Notes: a model not told the origin generated them from the sequence alone. A stretch of 64,000 bases of DNA from Occultella aeris (GCF_902703175.1 NZ_CACRYJ010000060.1:19046-83045), one strand, 5' to 3'; shown: positions 10,280 to 20,074, numbered from the stretch's first letter. Made by a program: numbers and translations.

Positions 10280-11419
10280 ACCGGTGACCCGACGACCCAG
10301 CCAGCCCTCGCCGTCGCGCTGCCCCTGCGCGCGGACCTGATCGGCGAGGTGCCCTACGGCGCCCCGCAGCTGGACGTCCCGCATCTGCTGAACGTCAACG
10401 AGAACCCGTACGCGCCGCCGGCCGAGGTCGTCGCGGACATCGCCGAGTCCGTCGCCGCCGCGGCCGCGGGCCTGAACCGCTACCCGGACCGGGACTTCCC
10501 GGCGCTGCGGCAGGACCTCGCCGACTACCTCGCCGCGGAGTCCGGCGCCCGCGATCTCGAGGTAGCGAACATGTGGGCCGCGAACGGCTCCAACGAGGTC
10601 ATGCTGCACCTGCTGCAGGCCTTCGGGGGACCGGGTCGGAGCGTGATGTCTTTCGCGCCCACCTACTCGATGTACCCCGAGTACGCCCGCGACACGTTCA
10701 CCCGCTGGGTGGCCGGCACCCGCCGGCCGGACTTCAGTCTCGACCCCGCCCAGACGATCGCGCAGATCGAGAACGAACGCCCCGCCGTCGTCCTGCTCGC
10801 GAGCCCGAACAACCCGACCGGCACCGCCCTGGACGTGGCGACCATCGACGCGATCGCGTCGGCGACCGCGAACACCGGGCCGGACGGCGCCGCGAGCGTC
10901 CTCGTCGTCGACGAGGCCTACGCCGAGTTCCGCCGCGACGGCACTCCGAGCGCGCTGAGCATCCTGGCTCGCCACCCGCACCTCGCGGTGTCCCGGACGA
11001 TGTCCAAGGCCTTCGCGTTCGCCGGTGCGCGGCTTGGCTACCTGGCCGCCGCACCGGATCTGGTGGACGCGCTGCGGGTGGTGCGGCTGCCGTACCACCT
11101 GTCCGCGGTCACCCAGGCGGTGGCCCGTGCGGCCCTGCGGCACCGAGCGGTGCTGCAGGCGCAGGTGGCGCAGCTGCGGACGGAGCGGGACGCGACGGTG
11201 TCCTGGCTGCGTGAGCAGGGTTTCACCGTTGCCGACTCGGATGCGAACTTCGTCCTGTTCGGCCGGTTCGACGACCGGCACGTGATCTGGCAGGGTCTGC
11301 TCGATCGCGGTGTGCTGATCAGGGAGACTGGTCCCAGCGAATACCTGCGCGTCTCGATCGGGACCGCTGAGGAGATGGCCGCGTTCCGCGGCGCACTGAA
11401 GGAGGTGACCGGCCGGTGA
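10277..11419 (+). CDS. hisC: Histidinol-phosphate aminotransferase
   Basis: PLP-dependent class I/II aminotransferase that converts imidazole-acetol phosphate to histidinol phosphate. 380 residues. Motifs: [12 protein letters not shown] at the N-terminus, [29 protein letters not shown] (PLP ring contact), VVDEAYAEF, and [17 protein letters not shown] with the PLP lysine near residue 245. The GTG start has no Shine-Dalgarno but stands six bases after TAGACT. Its stop overlaps the GTG of hisB by four bases, so it is the first gene of the hisC-hisB-orf-hisH unit. Confidence 0.95.
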   Translation: MTGDPTTQPALAVALPLRADLIGEVPYGAPQLDVPHLLNVNENPYAPPAEVVADIAESVAAAAAGLNRYPDRDFPALRQDLADYLAAESGARDLEVANMWAANGSNEVMLHLLQAFGGPGRSVMSFAPTYSMYPEYARDTFTRWVAGTRRPDFSLDPAQTIAQIENERPAVVLLASPNNPTGTALDVATIDAIASATANTGPDGAASVLVVDEAYAEFRRDGTPSALSILARHPHLAVSRTMSKAFAFAGARLGYLAAAPDLVDALRVVRLPYHLSAVTQAVARAALRHRAVLQAQVAQLRTERDATVSWLREQGFTVADSDANFVLFGRFDDRHVIWQGLLDRGVLIRETGPSEYLRVSIGTAEEMAAFRGALKEVTGR

Positions 11420-12081
11420 GCGAGTCCAGCCAGGTCGACGCAGCGCAGGCACAGTCGAGCCCGACGGCGGGGGTCGCCTCCGCTCACCGCACCGCCCGGG
11501 TGGAGCGCACCACGTCCGAGTCGAGCGTCGTGGTCGAGATCGACCTCGACGGCACCGGTGCCGTGGACGTGTCCACGACCGTGCCGTTCTTCGACCACAT
11601 GCTCAACGCCCTCGGCAAGCACTCCCTGATCGACCTCACCGTGCGTGCCACCGGGGACACCGACATCGACGTGCACCACACCGTCGAGGACACCGCGATC
11701 TGCATCGGGGAGGCGCTGCGCCAGGCTCTCGGGGACAAGTCCGGCATCTCGCGGTTCGGGGACGCTCTGGTGCCCTTGGACGAGGCGCTCGCGCAGGCCG
11801 TCGTGGACGTCTCCGGCCGGCCGTACATCGTGCACAGCGGTGAGAGCGAGGCGCAGGTCCACCACCTCATCGGCGGCCACTACACGGGGTCTCTGACCCG
11901 GCACGTGTTCGAGTCGATCGCGCTCCACGCGGGCATCTGCCTGCACGTGCGCCTGCTCGCCGGCCGCGACCCGCACCACATCGTCGAGGCCCAGTTCAAG
12001 GCGTTCGCGCGCGCCCTGCGGTTCGCGGTCGCCCGCGACCCGCGGGTCACGGGCGTGCCCTCGACCAAGGGTGCGTTGTGA
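11416..12081 (+). CDS. hisB: Imidazoleglycerol-phosphate dehydratase
   Basis: Dehydrates imidazoleglycerol phosphate to imidazole-acetol phosphate. It is the monofunctional 221-residue form, lacking the phosphatase domain of enterobacterial HisB. Both duplicated metal-binding motifs are visible: [17 protein letters not shown] with [19 protein letters not shown], and [20 protein letters not shown] with [17 protein letters not shown]. The N-terminus carries about 25 extra Ala/Ser/Gln residues before [10 protein letters not shown]. Start GTG overlaps the hisC stop (GTGA) and its own stop overlaps the next GTG in the same way. Confidence 0.95.
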   Translation: MSESSQVDAAQAQSSPTAGVASAHRTARVERTTSESSVVVEIDLDGTGAVDVSTTVPFFDHMLNALGKHSLIDLTVRATGDTDIDVHHTVEDTAICIGEALRQALGDKSGISRFGDALVPLDEALAQAVVDVSGRPYIVHSGESEAQVHHLIGGHYTGSLTRHVFESIALHAGICLHVRLLAGRDPHHIVEAQFKAFARALRFAVARDPRVTGVPSTKGAL

Positions 12082-12830
12082 ACGACACCGGCGAACGGCC
12101 CGACGGCGGCGGCTCACCCGAGGAGTTCGACGAGGCCGCCTTCGAGGCCGCCTTCGAGGAGGCGTTCGGTGCGGCCGCCGAGCCCGATCGGCAGTTCCGC
12201 CAGCCGGTGGACGGCGGCTCGGCCGCCGAGCAGGCCGGCGCGGCGCAGGGGTCGGCCGAGCGGGACAGCGACGGCGCGGCGGAGCCCGTGGCCGACGGCG
12301 CCGATGCCGTTCCCGTGTTCGGTGCCGACGGTGTCCGCAAGCGCTCGGTGGTCGCAGTGGTGCTCACCCCGATCACGTCGGCGCCCGCCCTCGCCGGGCT
12401 GTGCGCCATCGCCAAGATCGAGGCGGACATCGTGCCGATCAAGCGGGGCAGCCTCGCCGTGCGGGTGCTCCCGCAGGCCGACGAGGTCGACCCCGAGGAG
12501 TTCCTCACCGGGGCACCGGCCGCCGCTGTCGACCTCGCCAGGACGCTCTCGCGGGCGGCGAAGGCCGGCGTCGTGCTGCTCATCTCCCGGCTGGGCGAGG
12601 GCGACGAGGGCTTGACCGGCACGATCAGCGGGCGCAACTACGTCAATGGCGAGCCGAGCAACGAGGTCAGCGCCGGCCTGATCCTCGCGAACGCCGACGA
12701 CGTCCTCGAGAACCTCCTCCTCGGCGTCATCACACCCGACCAGGCCCCCGGTCACCTGAAGCCCGGGAACCTGACCCGGTGGCAGGCCGGCCGCCTGTTC
12801 GGCCGGGCCCAGCGGAAGAAGAAGCCGTGA
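12078..12830 (+). CDS. Conserved unknown protein inside the his cluster
   Basis: A 250-residue protein with four-base overlaps to hisB and hisH, so it is translated with the histidine enzymes. About 85 acidic, low-complexity residues (repeats of the type [10 protein letters not shown]) lead to a folded part: [20 protein letters not shown], then [38 protein letters not shown] and a basic C-terminus [11 protein letters not shown] do not recognise a domain with a known reaction. Unknown proteins at this position are common in actinobacterial his clusters. Coupling suggests a role linked to the pathway or its regulation, but this is inference. Confidence 0.8.
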   Translation: MNDTGERPDGGGSPEEFDEAAFEAAFEEAFGAAAEPDRQFRQPVDGGSAAEQAGAAQGSAERDSDGAAEPVADGADAVPVFGADGVRKRSVVAVVLTPITSAPALAGLCAIAKIEADIVPIKRGSLAVRVLPQADEVDPEEFLTGAPAAAVDLARTLSRAAKAGVVLLISRLGEGDEGLTGTISGRNYVNGEPSNEVSAGLILANADDVLENLLLGVITPDQAPGHLKPGNLTRWQAGRLFGRAQRKKKP

Positions 12831-13447
12831 CCGCAGCCGGCCCCACGGTCGTGGTCCTGGACTACGGCTCGGGGAACGTCCGCTCCGCCGTGCGCGCGCT
12901 CGAACGCGTCGGCGCACAGGTGGAGCTGACCGCGGACCCCGACGCGGTCGCCGCCGCGGACGGGCTGGTGGTGCCGGGTGTGGGCGCCTTCGCCGCCGTG
13001 ATGGCGGGTCTGGCCGGCGTCGGCGCGCCGCGGATGATCGAGCGCCGGCTTGCCGGTGGCCGCCCGGTCCTTGGCATCTGCGTGGGTCAGCAGGTCCTGT
13101 TCACCGCCGGGGTGGAGCATGGTGAGCGGACCGACGGATTGGACCAGTGGCCCGGTGTGGTCGAGCGGCTCGAGGCTCCGGTGGTGCCGCACATGGGCTG
13201 GTCCACGGTGACCCCGCCCGAGGGCAGCGTGCTCTTCGACGGGATCGCCGACGAGCGCTTCTACTTCGTGCACTCCTACGCCGCCCGCACCGCCCCCGAC
13301 TACGTCCGGGTCACCTGGGCCGAGCACGGCCACCCGTTCGTCGCCGCCGTCGAGAACGGCGCCCTGAGCGCGACCCAGTTCCACCCCGAGAAGTCCGGCG
13401 ACGCCGGTGCGCAGCTGCTGCGCAACTGGCTCGCCACCCTGCGCTGA
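12827..13447 (+). CDS. hisH: Imidazole glycerol phosphate synthase, glutamine amidotransferase subunit
   Basis: Glutaminase half of IGP synthase, feeding ammonia to HisF. 206 residues in the class I amidotransferase fold: [18 protein letters not shown] at the N-terminus, the oxyanion region VPGVGAF, nucleophile Cys near residue 85 in [11 protein letters not shown], and the catalytic His-Glu pair in TQFHPEKSG. The PHMGWSTV and YFVHSY motifs typical of HisH are present. GTG start overlaps the previous stop (GTGA). Its partner hisF is not next to it, nor elsewhere in the window. Confidence 0.95.
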   Translation: MTAAGPTVVVLDYGSGNVRSAVRALERVGAQVELTADPDAVAAADGLVVPGVGAFAAVMAGLAGVGAPRMIERRLAGGRPVLGICVGQQVLFTAGVEHGERTDGLDQWPGVVERLEAPVVPHMGWSTVTPPEGSVLFDGIADERFYFVHSYAARTAPDYVRVTWAEHGHPFVAAVENGALSATQFHPEKSGDAGAQLLRNWLATLR

Positions 13448-13490
13448 CGGCGCCGAACGCGCCGCACCCCCGAAAGGACCCAGATCCCCT

Positions 13491-14222
13491 GTGAGTACCC
13501 GCCTCGAACTGCTGCCCGCCGTGGACGTCGCCGATGGTCAGGCCGTGCGCCTGGTCCAGGGTGAGGCCGGCTCCGAGACCACGTACGGCGCCCCGATGGA
13601 CGCCGCGCTGGCCTGGCAGTCCGGCGGCGCCGAGTGGGTGCACCTGGTCGACCTGGACGCCGCGTTCGGGCGCGGCTCGAACGCCGAGCTGCTCGCCGAG
13701 GTCGTCGGCACCCTCGACGTCGCCGTGGAGCTGTCCGGCGGCATCCGGGACGACGAGTCCCTCGAGCGGGCGCTGTCCACCGGCTGCCGGCGGGTCAACC
13801 TCGGCACCGCCGCGCTGGAGAACCCGGACTGGACCGCGTCGGTGATCGCGACGTACGGGGACCGGATCGCGGTCGGCCTGGATGTGCGCGGCACCACCCT
13901 GGCCGCCCGCGGCTGGACCAAGGAGGGCGGCGACCTGTGGGAGGTGCTCGCGCGCCTGGACGCCGACGGGTGCTCCCGCTACGTCCTCACCGACGTCACG
14001 AAGGACGGCACCATGCGCGGCCCGAACCTGGACCTGCTCCGTGAGTTCAGCGCCGCCACGACCGCCCCCGTGGTCGCCTCCGGCGGCATCTCCAGCCTCG
14101 ACGACCTGGCCGCCCTGCGGACGCTGACCGACGTCGGTGTGGAGGGCGCGATCGTCGGCAAGGCGCTGTATGCCGGCGCGTTCACGCTCGGCGAGGCGCT
14201 GGACGTCGCCGGCCGCCCGTGA
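13491..14222 (+). CDS. priA: Bifunctional ProFAR / phosphoribosylanthranilate isomerase
   Basis: A (beta/alpha)8-barrel isomerase of 243 residues. In actinobacteria this HisA homologue usually also performs the TrpF reaction and is called PriA. Recognisable are [52 protein letters not shown], the [12 protein letters not shown] strand, [15 protein letters not shown] and [15 protein letters not shown]. An AAAGGA lies upstream of the GTG at 13491, 44 bases after hisH. Dual activity is inferred from lineage; whether a separate trpF exists cannot be seen. The stop overlaps the GTG of the SseB-like gene. Confidence 0.9.
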   Translation: MSTRLELLPAVDVADGQAVRLVQGEAGSETTYGAPMDAALAWQSGGAEWVHLVDLDAAFGRGSNAELLAEVVGTLDVAVELSGGIRDDESLERALSTGCRRVNLGTAALENPDWTASVIATYGDRIAVGLDVRGTTLAARGWTKEGGDLWEVLARLDADGCSRYVLTDVTKDGTMRGPNLDLLREFSAATTAPVVASGGISSLDDLAALRTLTDVGVEGAIVGKALYAGAFTLGEALDVAGRP

Positions 14223-14998
14223 GGCCGGTGCCGGACCGGTTGCCCGACGGTCGACCGCTGCCGGCCGGCGGCGGGCGCTCGCTGCCACCCACCCCCAAGT
14301 ACGCGGGGGACGACGGCGGCACCGACCCCGGTCTGGCCGCTGCGCTCTCGGAGCCCGACGGCGGAGCGCGCCTTCGCGCGGTCGTCCGCGCCCTCGGTGC
14401 GGCGCGGGTCCTGGTGCCCGTGGTGGCCCATCTGGAGGAGCGAGCCGACGCCGTCGGGCATGAGATCAACGGACGCGAGGTTCGGCTCGTGGGGGAGAAG
14501 AGCGCCTCGGCCGCGATGGTCACGGTCGCGACGCCGGACGGGCGCGCCGCGATCCCGGTGTTCTCCGGGCTCGCCGCCCTGACCGCGTGGCGAGCCGATG
14601 CCCGGCCGATCCCGGCCGAGGGGGTGCGGGCCGCGCTGTCCGCGGCCGCGGACGCCGACGGGCTGCTGGTCCTGGACCCGGCCGGCCCGGTACCCATACT
14701 GGTGCCGCGGCCCGCCGTCTGGGCGATCGCCTCGCAGCGCGAGTGGGTGCCCGCCGTCGAGGACCCTGCGGTCACGCAGGCGATCCGGGCCGCCCTGGCC
14801 CCGGTGCCGGGCGTGGTCGACTCCCGCGTGGAACCCGGGGAGCGGGCCGAGGTGCGGGTGGTGCTGGAGCTGCGGCCCGGGCTGGACCGGACCGGACTGG
14901 ACAAGGTGGTCGGCCGTGCCGGCGCCGCGCTGGCCGCGCAGGAGATCGTCGCGGAGCGGGTGGACTCGCTCGAGATGCGAGTGGTCAGCGCGGGCTGA
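14219..14998 (+). CDS. SseB-family protein
   Basis: A 259-residue protein with an SseB N-terminal domain (serine-sensitivity-enhancing B-like): [20 protein letters not shown], then [20 protein letters not shown] and [20 protein letters not shown] are the family phrases. The C-terminal part ([20 protein letters not shown]) resembles the companion domain found in actinobacteria. No biochemical function is established. It overlaps priA by GTGA and stands before the infC promoter, a position commonly seen for this family. Confidence 0.8.
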   Translation: MRPVPDRLPDGRPLPAGGGRSLPPTPKYAGDDGGTDPGLAAALSEPDGGARLRAVVRALGAARVLVPVVAHLEERADAVGHEINGREVRLVGEKSASAAMVTVATPDGRAAIPVFSGLAALTAWRADARPIPAEGVRAALSAAADADGLLVLDPAGPVPILVPRPAVWAIASQREWVPAVEDPAVTQAIRAALAPVPGVVDSRVEPGERAEVRVVLELRPGLDRTGLDKVVGRAGAALAAQEIVAERVDSLEMRVVSAG

Positions 14999-15043
14999 GA
15001 CCGGTGCCACACCGCCAACCGTGGTCCGCAGCCGTTCACATGC

Positions 15044-15296
15044 TAAAGTGGTCACTGACCGACCGGTCTCGCTTCGGCGTGGCCGGTGTGCAAGCGGAGT
15101 TTCTCCCACCTTTGCTCGACCGGAACGGATCAAGCCGCCGACGGAGTACGGGTTCAGGTCGAGGGTTCTGACGAACCCTCAGTGCCGGCCGAGGCGACTC
15201 GTGCCGGGACGCGACCAGAGGCCTCCGTGTGCACCGCACCCGGAGGCCTTTTCCGTGTGACGCGGTGAAACTGATCTCTCTCGTAAGGAGCACCAC
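15044..15296 (+). promoter_or_regulatory. infC promoter and structured 5' leader
   Basis: A 296-base gap without a gene. TAAAGT at 15044-15049 is a good -10 hexamer, giving transcription from about 15056 and a leader of about 240 bases. The leader contains a perfect 8-bp hairpin (GAGGGTTC 15161-15168 with GAACCCTC 15173-15180) and a terminator-like hairpin (separate entry). The arrangement suggests attenuation control of the IF3-L35-L20 operon; no leader peptide was recognised. Confidence 0.5.
15219..15252 (+). terminator. Attenuator-like intrinsic terminator in the infC leader
   Basis: Nine-base perfect stem AGGCCTCCG (15219-15227) and CGGAGGCCT (15241-15249), 13-base loop, followed at once by TTTT. 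It lies 45 bases before the infC start, inside the leader, so it would stop transcription before the coding region unless an alternative fold forms. Confidence 0.65.
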
Positions 15297-15896
15297 ATCA
15301 GCGAGCCCCGCATCAATGAGCGGATCCGCGTGCCGGAGGTGCGTCTGGTCGGGCCGAACGGTGAGCAGGTAGGCATCGTTCGGGTCGAGGACGCACTGCG
15401 ACTGGCTGCGGAGGCCGATCTGGACCTGGTCGAGGTCGCCCCCGAGGCGCGCCCGCCGGTCTGCAAGCTCATGGACTTCGGCAAGTTCAAGTACGAAGCC
15501 GACATGAAGGCACGTGACGCCCGGCGCAACCAGGCGAACACCGTCCTCAAGGAGATCCGGTTCCGGCTGAAGATCGACCCGCACGACTACGGCACCAAGA
15601 AGGGCCACGTCGAGCGGTTCCTCAAGGCCGGCGACAAGGTCAAGGTGATGATCATGTTCCGCGGCCGCGAGCAGTCCCGCCCGGAGATGGGCATGCGCCT
15701 GCTGCAGCGGCTCGCCGAGGATGTGGCAGAACTGGGTCACGTCGAGAGCACCCCGCGACAGGACGGTCGCAACATGACGATGGTGCTCGGCCCGAACAAG
15801 AAGAAGACCGAGACCCGCAACGAACAGCGCCGCCGCGCTCAGGAGGCCGCCGCCACCGCGGAGCCTGCCGAGCCTGAGGCGACCGAAGCCGGCTGA
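15297..15896 (+). CDS. infC: Translation initiation factor IF-3
   Basis: IF-3 binds the 30S subunit, checks start-codon pairing and prevents subunit association. 199 residues: N-domain ([20 protein letters not shown], then [20 protein letters not shown]) and C-domain ([38 protein letters not shown]) followed by an Ala/Glu-rich tail. The start is an ATC at 15297: AAGGAG stands at 15285-15290 with a six-base spacer, and the conserved [10 protein letters not shown] reads from it. A later GTG at 15330 would remove conserved residues. A non-standard AUU/AUC start is the classic basis of IF-3 autoregulation. Confidence 0.93.
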   Translation: MSEPRINERIRVPEVRLVGPNGEQVGIVRVEDALRLAAEADLDLVEVAPEARPPVCKLMDFGKFKYEADMKARDARRNQANTVLKEIRFRLKIDPHDYGTKKGHVERFLKAGDKVKVMIMFRGREQSRPEMGMRLLQRLAEDVAELGHVESTPRQDGRNMTMVLGPNKKKTETRNEQRRRAQEAAATAEPAEPEATEAG

Positions 15897-15926
15897 CCCC
15901 AGCCTGCTACCAACAAGGAACAAGAG

Positions 15927-16121
15927 ATGCCGAAGAACAAGACGAACTCCGGTGCCAAGAAGCGCTTCCGGATCACCGGTTCCGGGAAGGTCATGCGCGA
16001 GCGTGCCCGTCACGTCCACAAGTTCCAGGAGCGCACCAGCAGCCAGGCGCGCCGCCTCGTGAACGACGTCGAGGTCTCCCCGGCCGACGTGAAGAAGATC
16101 AAGAAGCTGCTCGGCAAGTAA
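15927..16121 (+). CDS. rpmI: 50S ribosomal protein L35
   Basis: Small basic ribosomal protein of 64 residues, the usual length. It starts MPKNKTNSGAKKRFRITGSG and continues with RARHVHKFQERTSSQARRL, both typical of L35. It lies 30 bases after infC with a purine-rich AAGGAACAAGAG before the ATG, and is second in the infC-rpmI-rplT operon. Confidence 0.97.
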   Translation: MPKNKTNSGAKKRFRITGSGKVMRERARHVHKFQERTSSQARRLVNDVEVSPADVKKIKKLLGK

Positions 16122-16156
16122 CGCCGCGCCTTTACACCGAGAATTAGGAGTACGAC

Positions 16157-16546
16157 GTGGCACGCGTCAAGCGGGCGGTCAACGCCCAGAAGAAGCGCAG
16201 GACAACCCTCGAGCGGGCCAGCGGTTACCGCGGCCAGCGCTCGCGTCTCTACCGCAAGGCCAAGGAGCAGGTCACTCACTCGCTGACCTACGCCTACCGG
16301 GACCGCCGGGCCAAGAAGGGTGACTTCCGTCGCCTGTGGATCCAGCGGATCAACGCCGCGGCCCGCGCGAACGGCATCACCTACAACCGTTTCATCCAGG
16401 GTCTCAAGGCCGCGGGTGTCGAGGTGGACCGTCGCGTCCTCGCCGACCTCGCCGTCAACGACATCACTGCCTTTGTGGCGCTGGTGACGGTGGCCAAGAA
16501 CAGCCTCCCCGAGGACGTCAACGCGCCGGCCACGCCGGCTGCCTGA
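16157..16546 (+). CDS. rplT: 50S ribosomal protein L20
   Basis: L20 binds 23S rRNA early in 50S assembly and in many bacteria represses this operon. 129 residues: [20 protein letters not shown], then [40 protein letters not shown] and a C-terminal globular part. The GTG at 16157 follows TAGGAG by about five bases. The tail ([15 protein letters not shown]) is slightly longer than in many homologues. Confidence 0.97.
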   Translation: MARVKRAVNAQKKRRTTLERASGYRGQRSRLYRKAKEQVTHSLTYAYRDRRAKKGDFRRLWIQRINAAARANGITYNRFIQGLKAAGVEVDRRVLADLAVNDITAFVALVTVAKNSLPEDVNAPATPAA

Positions 16547-16585
16547 CCAACCCGAAGCACCGAACGCACACCGAACGCCCGGACG

Positions 16586-17440
16586 ATGCCCCTTCCGGAC
16601 CTGACCAACCCCCGCGCCGAGCGGGTGAAGGCGGTCCGGGGCCTCGCCGGGCGTTCGGCGCGTTCCCGGCACGGCCAGTTCCTCGCCGAGGGACCGCAGG
16701 CCGTGCGCGAGGCGGTCGCCTTCGCCGCCGAGCATGTTCGCGATGTCTACCTGACGCCGCAGGCCGCCGACCGGTACTCCGAGATCGTCGACGGGGCCGG
16801 TGCGGCCGGGCTGTACCTGCACCTGGGCAGCCCCGAGGTCCTCGACGCGATGAGCCCCGACGCCCAGGGCGTCCTGGCCGTCCTGAACACCTGGGAGCGG
16901 ACGCTCGAGTCGGTACTGGCCGGCGAGCCCGCGCCGCGCCTGATCGCCCTGCTGTCCCAGGTTCGTGACCCGGGCAACGCCGGGACCGTGATCCGGGCGG
17001 CGGACGCCGCCGGCGCCGACGCGGTCGTCCTCACCTCCGCGAGCGTCGACCCGCACAACCCCAAGGTGGTGCGCGCCACCGCCGGCTCGATGTTCCACGT
17101 CCCGGTCGTCACCGGACCCACCCTGGCCGAGGCGATCATGGCGGCACGCGCGGCCGGGTTCCAGATCCTCGCCGCCGACGGTGCCGGCACGGTCGACCTG
17201 GACGAGCTCGCCGACTCCCCGCGCAGCGGCGCCGACATCGCCGCGCCGACGGTGTGGGTGTTCGGCAACGAGGCCTGGGGGCTCGGCGAACAGGAGCGCG
17301 CACTCGCCGACGCCGTCGTGCGGATCCCGATCCGCGGCCGAGCCGAGTCGCTGAACCTGGCCATGGCGGCGACCCTGTGCCTGTACGCCTCCGGCCGCGC
17401 CCCGCGGCACCGCCGCCCGTGGGAACCGGTCGACTGGTGA
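16586..17440 (+). CDS. TrmH/SpoU-family RNA 2'-O-methyltransferase
   Basis: SPOUT-class methyltransferase, 284 residues, expected to methylate a ribose 2'-OH in rRNA or tRNA using SAM. The N-terminal substrate-binding domain (RSARSRHGQFLAEGPQAVRE) is followed by the three knot motifs: SQVRDPGNAGTVIRAADAAG, then WVFGNEAWGL, and IPIRGRAESLNLAMAATLCL. The position directly after rplT is common. Its target is not determinable from sequence. The stop overlaps the GTG of the next gene (GTGA). Confidence 0.9.
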   Translation: MPLPDLTNPRAERVKAVRGLAGRSARSRHGQFLAEGPQAVREAVAFAAEHVRDVYLTPQAADRYSEIVDGAGAAGLYLHLGSPEVLDAMSPDAQGVLAVLNTWERTLESVLAGEPAPRLIALLSQVRDPGNAGTVIRAADAAGADAVVLTSASVDPHNPKVVRATAGSMFHVPVVTGPTLAEAIMAARAAGFQILAADGAGTVDLDELADSPRSGADIAAPTVWVFGNEAWGLGEQERALADAVVRIPIRGRAESLNLAMAATLCLYASGRAPRHRRPWEPVDW

Positions 17441-18093
17441 GCGGGCTGCGGGCCGCACCGGGCGCCGTCGGGCCCCTGGTGCGGCGGATCCGCGACCTCC
17501 TGGGCTCCACGGACCGGGTCCTCGTCGGCGTGGTCGGCTCCCCGGGAGCCGGCAAGTCCACCCTGACCGACGCCCTCGGCGCCGCGCTCGAGGCCGACGG
17601 GGTGAGCTGCGCCGTCGTCGGGATGGACGGGTTCCACCTCGCCCAGGCCGAGCTCGACCGCCTCGGCCGCGCCGAGCGCAAGGGTGCGATCGACACGTTC
17701 GACGGCGACGGGTACCTCGCGCTGCTGCGTCGCCTGCGCGCACAGCGCCCGGGAGACGAGGTGATCTACGCGCCCCGCTACGTCCGCGGCACGCTCGAGC
17801 AGCCGATCGGCAGCCACGTCCCGGTCGCCGCGGACGTCCGGGTGGTGCTCACCGAGGGCAACTACCTGCTCGCGGACACCCCGCCGTGGGACCGGGTGCG
17901 GGAGGTCCTGGACGAGACGTGGTTCCTGCACACCGACCCGGCGGCCCGGCGCGAACGGCTGCTTGCCCGGCACCTGGCGAACGGCAAGTCGATGGAGCGT
18001 GCCCTCGCGTTCACCGACGGTTCCGACGCCCGGAACGCCGAGCTGATCGAGGCGGCCGCGGCTGCCGCGGATCTGGTCGTCGACTGGGCCTAG
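17437..18093 (+). CDS. Nucleoside/nucleotide kinase family protein (PRK/UDK-like)
   Basis: A 218-residue P-loop kinase. Walker A is GVVGSPGAGKSTLTDALG (about residue 30), then VVGMDGFHLAQAELDRLGR, the GAIDTFDGDGYLALLRRL switch and VVLTEGNYLLADTPPWDRV, which is the pattern of the uridine-kinase/phosphoribulokinase relatives of the YggC/FrcK type. Substrate is uncertain, perhaps a sugar or pantothenate-like molecule. It is coupled to the preceding methyltransferase gene through GTGA. Its TAG stop is shared with the convergent methyltransferase gene through the palindrome CTAG (18090-18093). Confidence 0.8.
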   Translation: MSGLRAAPGAVGPLVRRIRDLLGSTDRVLVGVVGSPGAGKSTLTDALGAALEADGVSCAVVGMDGFHLAQAELDRLGRAERKGAIDTFDGDGYLALLRRLRAQRPGDEVIYAPRYVRGTLEQPIGSHVPVAADVRVVLTEGNYLLADTPPWDRVREVLDETWFLHTDPAARRERLLARHLANGKSMERALAFTDGSDARNAELIEAAAAAADLVVDWA

Positions 18094-18914
18094 TCCGCCC
18101 GGCCCAGCACCATCAGGTGGGCCGACGCACCAAGCAGGCTGGGCTCCCGCTCGATCCGGCGGATCGCGGCCAGCGCACGCTCCTGCGCCGCGCCGCCGTC
18201 GAGCAGCTCCGCCATGGCCGCCGCGGCACCCGACGGGCCCTCGATCGCGAACGGACCGTCGGCGTCGAACCCGGCGGCGGCGACCTCGGCGACGAGCTCC
18301 TCAGGGCGGTGGAAGTACGCCGTCGTGAACCACCCCGGCACGTTGTCAGGGTTGCGGTGGTGCCCGGTGGCGACATCCTCGGCGACGATCTGGGCGAACT
18401 CCTCCGACGCCAGATAGGACGCACCGATGCCGTCGATGGTGGACGCGAACCGGCTGATCCCGACGGCGAGCAGCACCCCACCGGGTCGCAGCACCCGGTG
18501 CGCCTCACGCAGCGAGAGCGCCCGGTCGCCGGCTTCGGTCAGGTGGTACAGCGGGCCGAGCATGAGGACGGCGTCCACACTCGCGTCGGCGACCGGCAGG
18601 TCGCGCGCGTCGCCCACCGTGGCCGAGCGCAGCGGATCGGCCGCCGCTGCGCTCGAACTGCTCGCGGTCCTCGCCTCCTCGATATGCCGGGGCACCGGGT
18701 CGAGCAGGTCCACGGTGTAGCCGCGCTCGGCCAGCCAGACGGCGTAGGCACCCGGGCCGCCGCCGACGTCGAGCACGACCGCCGGGGCAGGCGGCAGCAG
18801 CCGGGTGAGCAGTTCCCGGGTGCGGATCTGCTCGAGCAGGCCCGGGCCGTCGCGCAGCCGGCCGGCCTCGCGGCCCTGGTCGTAGTAGTCGCGGATCTCG
18901 CTCTCGATGCGCAT
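18090..18914 (-). CDS. Class I SAM-dependent methyltransferase
   Basis: A 274-residue Rossmann-fold methyltransferase. Motif I is VVLDVGGGPGAYAVWLAERG, acidic motif II is VDLLDPVP, motif III is ATVGDARDLPVADASVDAVL and motif IV is LMLGPLYHLTEAGDRALSL. Substrate unknown. ATG 18914 gives the natural N-terminus MRIESEIRDYYDQGREAGR; an open frame upstream overlaps the next gene and is not used. It begins five bases after the DUF4037 gene, so the two are cotranscribed. Ends on the CTAG palindrome shared with the convergent kinase gene. Confidence 0.85.
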   Translation of the reverse strand: MRIESEIRDYYDQGREAGRLRDGPGLLEQIRTRELLTRLLPPAPAVVLDVGGGPGAYAVWLAERGYTVDLLDPVPRHIEEARTASSSSAAAADPLRSATVGDARDLPVADASVDAVLMLGPLYHLTEAGDRALSLREAHRVLRPGGVLLAVGISRFASTIDGIGASYLASEEFAQIVAEDVATGHHRNPDNVPGWFTTAYFHRPEELVAEVAAAGFDADGPFAIEGPSGAAAAMAELLDGGAAQERALAAIRRIEREPSLLGASAHLMVLGRAD

Positions 18915-18919
18915 CGGTG

Positions 18920-20032
18920 TCAGTTCCCGTCGTCCTCGGTGGGTTGCGGGGCAATGGCCCCGGCGACCCGACGGCGTCGAGCCGGGTCGGTGAGCACCGC
19001 GACGTTCCCGACCCACTGCTCGACCGAGCCGACCTCGGGTGGCAGGGCGAGCACGGCTGGGTCGATGATCGACTCTCGCAGCGGCCCGTCATGGGAGACC
19101 AGGGACCGGAACGGCCGGTCCCAGAAGTTCTCGATGGCCACGTCCGGTGTGGGCAGACCGAGGTCGCGCTGGCGCGCGCTCAACGCCGCCAGTGCCTCCA
19201 CCAGGGCGGCCTCGCGTTCGCGCCACACCTGTGCGGTGACCGCCCGGGTGAGCGCGGGACCGACTGGGGCGTTGTGGGGGAGTGCGGCGAAGAGGGTGCC
19301 CCGCCACTTCGGGTACGGGGGCCAGGCCCGGTCGAGGAGGAACCCGAGGTGCATGGCGACGTCGACGAGCCGGGCGGTGATGACCGCGGCGCCGGTCTCG
19401 TCACCGCGGGAGCCGGTGCGGCCCACGAACGGCAGCTCCTGGGTGAGCCGGGCCCAGTCCGCGGCCAGGAGGTAGCGCCAGAGATCGTCGGGGTACCAGG
19501 CCAGACGCTCGCGGATCTCGGTGAGCGTCCCGGCCGTATCGGTGAACACGGCGCCGGCGGTCACCTCGAGCATCGCCTGCCCGGTCACGCTCAGCCAGTC
19601 GGCGACGGTGAGCTCGGTGCGGGTGTCCAGCCCGGTCCGGGACGCCACGAAGTCGTGCGGCTCGGCGACCTCCACCTGGTGGCGCACCTGCGGCTGCCAG
19701 CTGGTCGGGAACCGGACGGGCAGGCCCGCGTACCGGGCGGGCAGCTCGGCCTCGAGGAACGCGTCGACGTCGGCGACGGCGTCACCGGGTACCAGCAGGG
19801 TCAGGCGCAGGCCCCAGTCATGGTCCCGGGACATCGCGTCGTCCAGGCCGAGCACGTCGGAACCGCTGCCGAGCCTGGCCGCCGCGTGGGGCAACCCTGG
19901 CCGGCGGGCCAGCACGAGCGGGCCGACCACATCCCGGTAGTAGGCGCCGGCGAGCTCGATCCCGGGGATGTCAGGGACGCCATCGACGGTGGCGCGGCCG
20001 GACCACACGTGTGTCACCGGTGCCTGCTCCAT
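18920..20032 (-). CDS. DUF4037 nucleotidyltransferase-like protein
   Basis: A 370-residue protein whose N-terminal part has a polymerase-beta-like nucleotidyltransferase signature: GSGSDVLGLDDAMSRDHDWG, with the Asp residues expected for metal binding, as in DUF4037 proteins. The helical C-terminal part contains LPFVGRTGSRGDETGAAVIT and AIENFWDRPFRSLVSHDG. The activity has not been defined for the family. The ATG at 20032 has CAGGGT six bases upstream. Together with the methyltransferase behind it and the nucleotidyltransferase ahead of it, it forms a minus-strand group of small-molecule or RNA modifying enzymes. Confidence 0.75.
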   Translation of the reverse strand: MEQAPVTHVWSGRATVDGVPDIPGIELAGAYYRDVVGPLVLARRPGLPHAAARLGSGSDVLGLDDAMSRDHDWGLRLTLLVPGDAVADVDAFLEAELPARYAGLPVRFPTSWQPQVRHQVEVAEPHDFVASRTGLDTRTELTVADWLSVTGQAMLEVTAGAVFTDTAGTLTEIRERLAWYPDDLWRYLLAADWARLTQELPFVGRTGSRGDETGAAVITARLVDVAMHLGFLLDRAWPPYPKWRGTLFAALPHNAPVGPALTRAVTAQVWREREAALVEALAALSARQRDLGLPTPDVAIENFWDRPFRSLVSHDGPLRESIIDPAVLALPPEVGSVEQWVGNVAVLTDPARRRRVAGAIAPQPTEDDGN

Positions 20033-20074
20033 GCCGTGACCCTGCCATGTGCGGCCGCCGTGCTGCCAGGGATT

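Noticed and set aside
9713..11452. Long minus-strand extension of the APH frame (822 codons in all)
   Set aside because: Only 8984-9712 matches the kinase family; the rest is antisense to hisC and the DUF952 gene and reads as low-complexity shadow.
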